64,000 nucleotides of DNA, taken from positions 4,911,176 through 4,975,175 of the forward strand of contig NW_024037056.1 of the NCBI RefSeq assembly GCF_015706575.1. Reading direction: 5' to 3'. Of this stretch, positions 61,684-64,000 are shown piece by piece. The notes under the pieces are model-generated. The model worked only from the letters and a program-made list of their open reading frames with translations, ran no database searches and was not told where the DNA came from. The position numbers and the translations under genes are program-made. Source of the DNA: Patiria miniata. Its lineage: Eukaryota > Echinodermata > Asteroidea > Valvatida > Asterinidae. The stretch's first letter is position 1. Every line of letters begins with the position of its first letter.

Positions 61684-64000
61684 TTTGTACAACCCAAAAA
61701 TGATGCTGCAAAGGCACTAAGTAGAGGGGAAATAGATATAAATTAGGCCCTCTACAAGAATATCATGCCCTGAATATATGCCTATTGCTTTCTGCGCATG
61801 CATAACAGCTGCCGCAATATCTTCTGTTTAGTTAGCATGCTTAGAGCTTCGTGTAGGTCCACCTGGTTGCAAGTGGGCTCAAGACATGCATATCAGCCAT
61901 TTGCGCCGCATAAGCCACTGTAGTTATTTTTGTTGTGCCATAAAAAAAACTTCTAGCTACATGTATTACATGAATAAGGGAGATACGGGTAAGACACTGT
62001 ACTGTCAGGGGCGTAGCAAGGTCATTTTTATGGGGGGGGGGGTTTAAACATTTCTTGAATAGGTTACTGCACATCCATGCTGAAATTTTGACAGGTTTTT
62101 TTTATCTGAACACTTGGCCTCCATAAAATCCAATAGCGAGAGGGGGGGGGGGGGCTGGTACCATCTGTCGATGGGGCGCTGTTCAAAAACCGACGATTAC
62201 GCACACGAACTAACAACACATGGTGCTTTTCAGGGTGAAACCTGCACGAAATGTTTTAAAAAGGCACCCGTAACGACCGATGGCACACAAAAGGGCACGA
62301 CTGATTTTTTTTTTAAAAATAAAGGACACTTGTTAAGAAAAAAAGGGCACTTGTTCACAAAAGGACACTCTTTACAAATATTTTTTTTGGGGGTGGGGAA
62401 GACCTGGTGAAAAAAGGGCATTTCAATGGAAAAGGGCAGTCTTCACAATAGTGGGGGAGGGGGGGGGGTAAGTAACCCCCTAACCACCCCCACCCCTTGG
62501 CTACGCCTATTTAATTGAAAAAAAAAGTCTGCTTTAGGTTGAAAAAGTCATTCTTGAGTAACAAAAAATTTGATCGAAACTAAACAGGGGCCCTACACTA
62601 CACGATCGCCCTTCCACTTGATGTCAGTGTCACATTATGACTCCAGTACTGCCTGAATTCTAATGGCACCTTTTGTTTGTAATTTGAACAGTTTCTTAGG
62701 GTTTTTCCTACACGTTTTACAGTTGGTGCCCTGCAATTTAGTGCGCCTTGCGCGTTCACAGTCATGACGGTACATCGTGCGGTGATCGCCATCTTTATTT
62801 TCGTTTTGCGTTTTACGTTGTCATTTTACCCCCCAATTTCCCTCAAAAATTCAAATTCCCCTCAAAAATGTAATACCTCGGGACAACTGATGTTCTGGTT
62901 GAAAATTTTTAACATGTCGAAGGGCGTGGCATTGTTATTGACGCCACGTTCACGGGGTGTAGAGTTACTCTACACATATGAACGTGGCGTTGTAAACAAT
63001 GCCACACTCCATCCTTGCGTAAATACACTCAAATTGTCACGCGGCACGTCATTTCACAAGTATTATAAGTACTTGCATACAAAGCTTTCTGTAAATTCAC
63101 GCGATTGTAGGATCCTGCATTGCAAAGAATCTTGAGGGGAAAAAAGACCTCGACCCTGGTAAGGTTTTTTTTACTAGTGTTGTGCATCGGGTCGGGTTGA
63201 CAAGACCAAACTGACCGAGACATTTATTTTACAAACCGAATTCGAACCGACCCGAAAGAAATAAGTGGCTTTGGCAAATGTGTTCATTTTTTTTGCGCCT
63301 GAACTGACCCGCTTCGCGTAAAAAAATGTGGGCTTTCAGTAACGGAATCATGCCATACGGCACACACAAAGTGACCAACTGGTGGGCCTACATGTTATAG
63401 ACCGATTTAGACAGACCGCAAACAATTTTCAGTGCTGAATAGTCAATAGTGGCATCGCGCGCAGTGACTCTGCACTAAATAGTGCACCATGTGAATTTCC
63501 ATTCTGTTTCGGTTTATTTCGGGTTTTTTCAAAATGGCTTAACTGACCTAACCCGACCCGAAAATCGCAAACGCAAAACCGAAACCGACCCGACCCGACC
63601 CAACTCAAATGATGGACAAACCGACCCAACCCGACCCGAAGTCGGTTTTGAGTCGGGCCGGTTTCGGGTCGGGTTTGCACAATAGGTTAGCCCAACTTGT
63701 GTGGCCTACTGTTTTGCTGCGCTGTACGTTAGGCCACACGTCTGGTTTCCCAATGTACTGACGAGTTAAATCCCAAACTGGCACATAAGGGCTCCAGAAA
63801 AGTGTCTAAATTTCTCTAAAAATTTGAAAAAAGATTACCTAATCTGCCCGGAGGGCAAAAGATGAGACATCATAGAATACAACCGTATGCAGTGGTATGT
63901 AACAAAATGCCCCAAAAAAGGTGTGCCGGTTTTGGATTAATCTCCTCAGTAGGTTGGAAAACCAGACGTGTGGCCCAACGTACAACGGAGCAATACGGAG
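61684..64000. other. Upstream region of the second SMC4 copy
   Basis: Duplicate of 30944-33258: the H element (62006-62508), the hairpin (about 62926-63005, one base longer) and the GACCC-rich element (about 63174-63686). No gene supported. Confidence 0.6.

Larger units (their letters stand above)
39933..64000. repeat. Second copy of the 24-kb duplication (to window end)
   Basis: It matches 9207-33258 in the same order and orientation; the offset drifts only from 30726 to 30742 through small indels. It runs out of the window. Confidence 0.95.

Overview
The window is animal (metazoan) nuclear DNA. It has a 24-exon gene with GT-AG introns, sparse coding sequence, and many short terminal-inverted-repeat elements, homopolymer runs and microsatellites. 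The genes and repeat style suggest a marine invertebrate deuterostome such as an echinoderm, hemichordate or amphioxus. I cannot fix the species from the sequence alone.

Layout. Positions 1-6.4 kb are repeat-rich and hold no gene I can support; they contain foldback elements, a tRNA-derived SINE, and two inverted copies of one repeat, one of which carries two later insertions. A single-exon FAD-dependent polyamine oxidase gene lies at 7965-9371 (+). A very divergent histone H4-like ORF lies at 13331-13639 (-), and its last codons and stop codon lie in a 45-bp tandem repeat. A complete SMC4 gene (condensin ATPase subunit) occupies 16087-30943 (-). I could join 24 exons in phase into a 1283-residue protein with Walker A, hinge, ABC signature and Walker B. 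Positions 31.2-39.4 kb are again repeat-rich, with a four-level nest of transposable elements at 33.3-35.2 kb, a long TATC array and very long poly-C and poly-G runs.

A block of exactly 500 N (39433-39932) follows. From 39933 to the window end, the sequence repeats 9207-33258 almost base for base (offset about 30.73 kb): the end of the oxidase gene, the H4-like ORF and tandem repeat, the whole SMC4 gene, and its upstream region. Where I compared the copies, differences are almost all homopolymer indels and 2-5 bp microduplications, with hardly any substitutions, even in introns. With the copy starting exactly at a scaffold gap, this looks more like one locus assembled twice than a real tandem duplication. 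In the second copy SMC4 carries a 5-bp frameshift and the oxidase C-terminus a 1-bp frameshift.

The genes show no functional grouping. SMC4 and the H4-like protein are both chromatin-related, but nothing in the sequence links them. The main points of biological interest are the divergent H4-like ORF with its repeated 3' end, the plant-style intronless polyamine oxidase, and a well-resolved record of nested transposon insertions with filled and empty sites.
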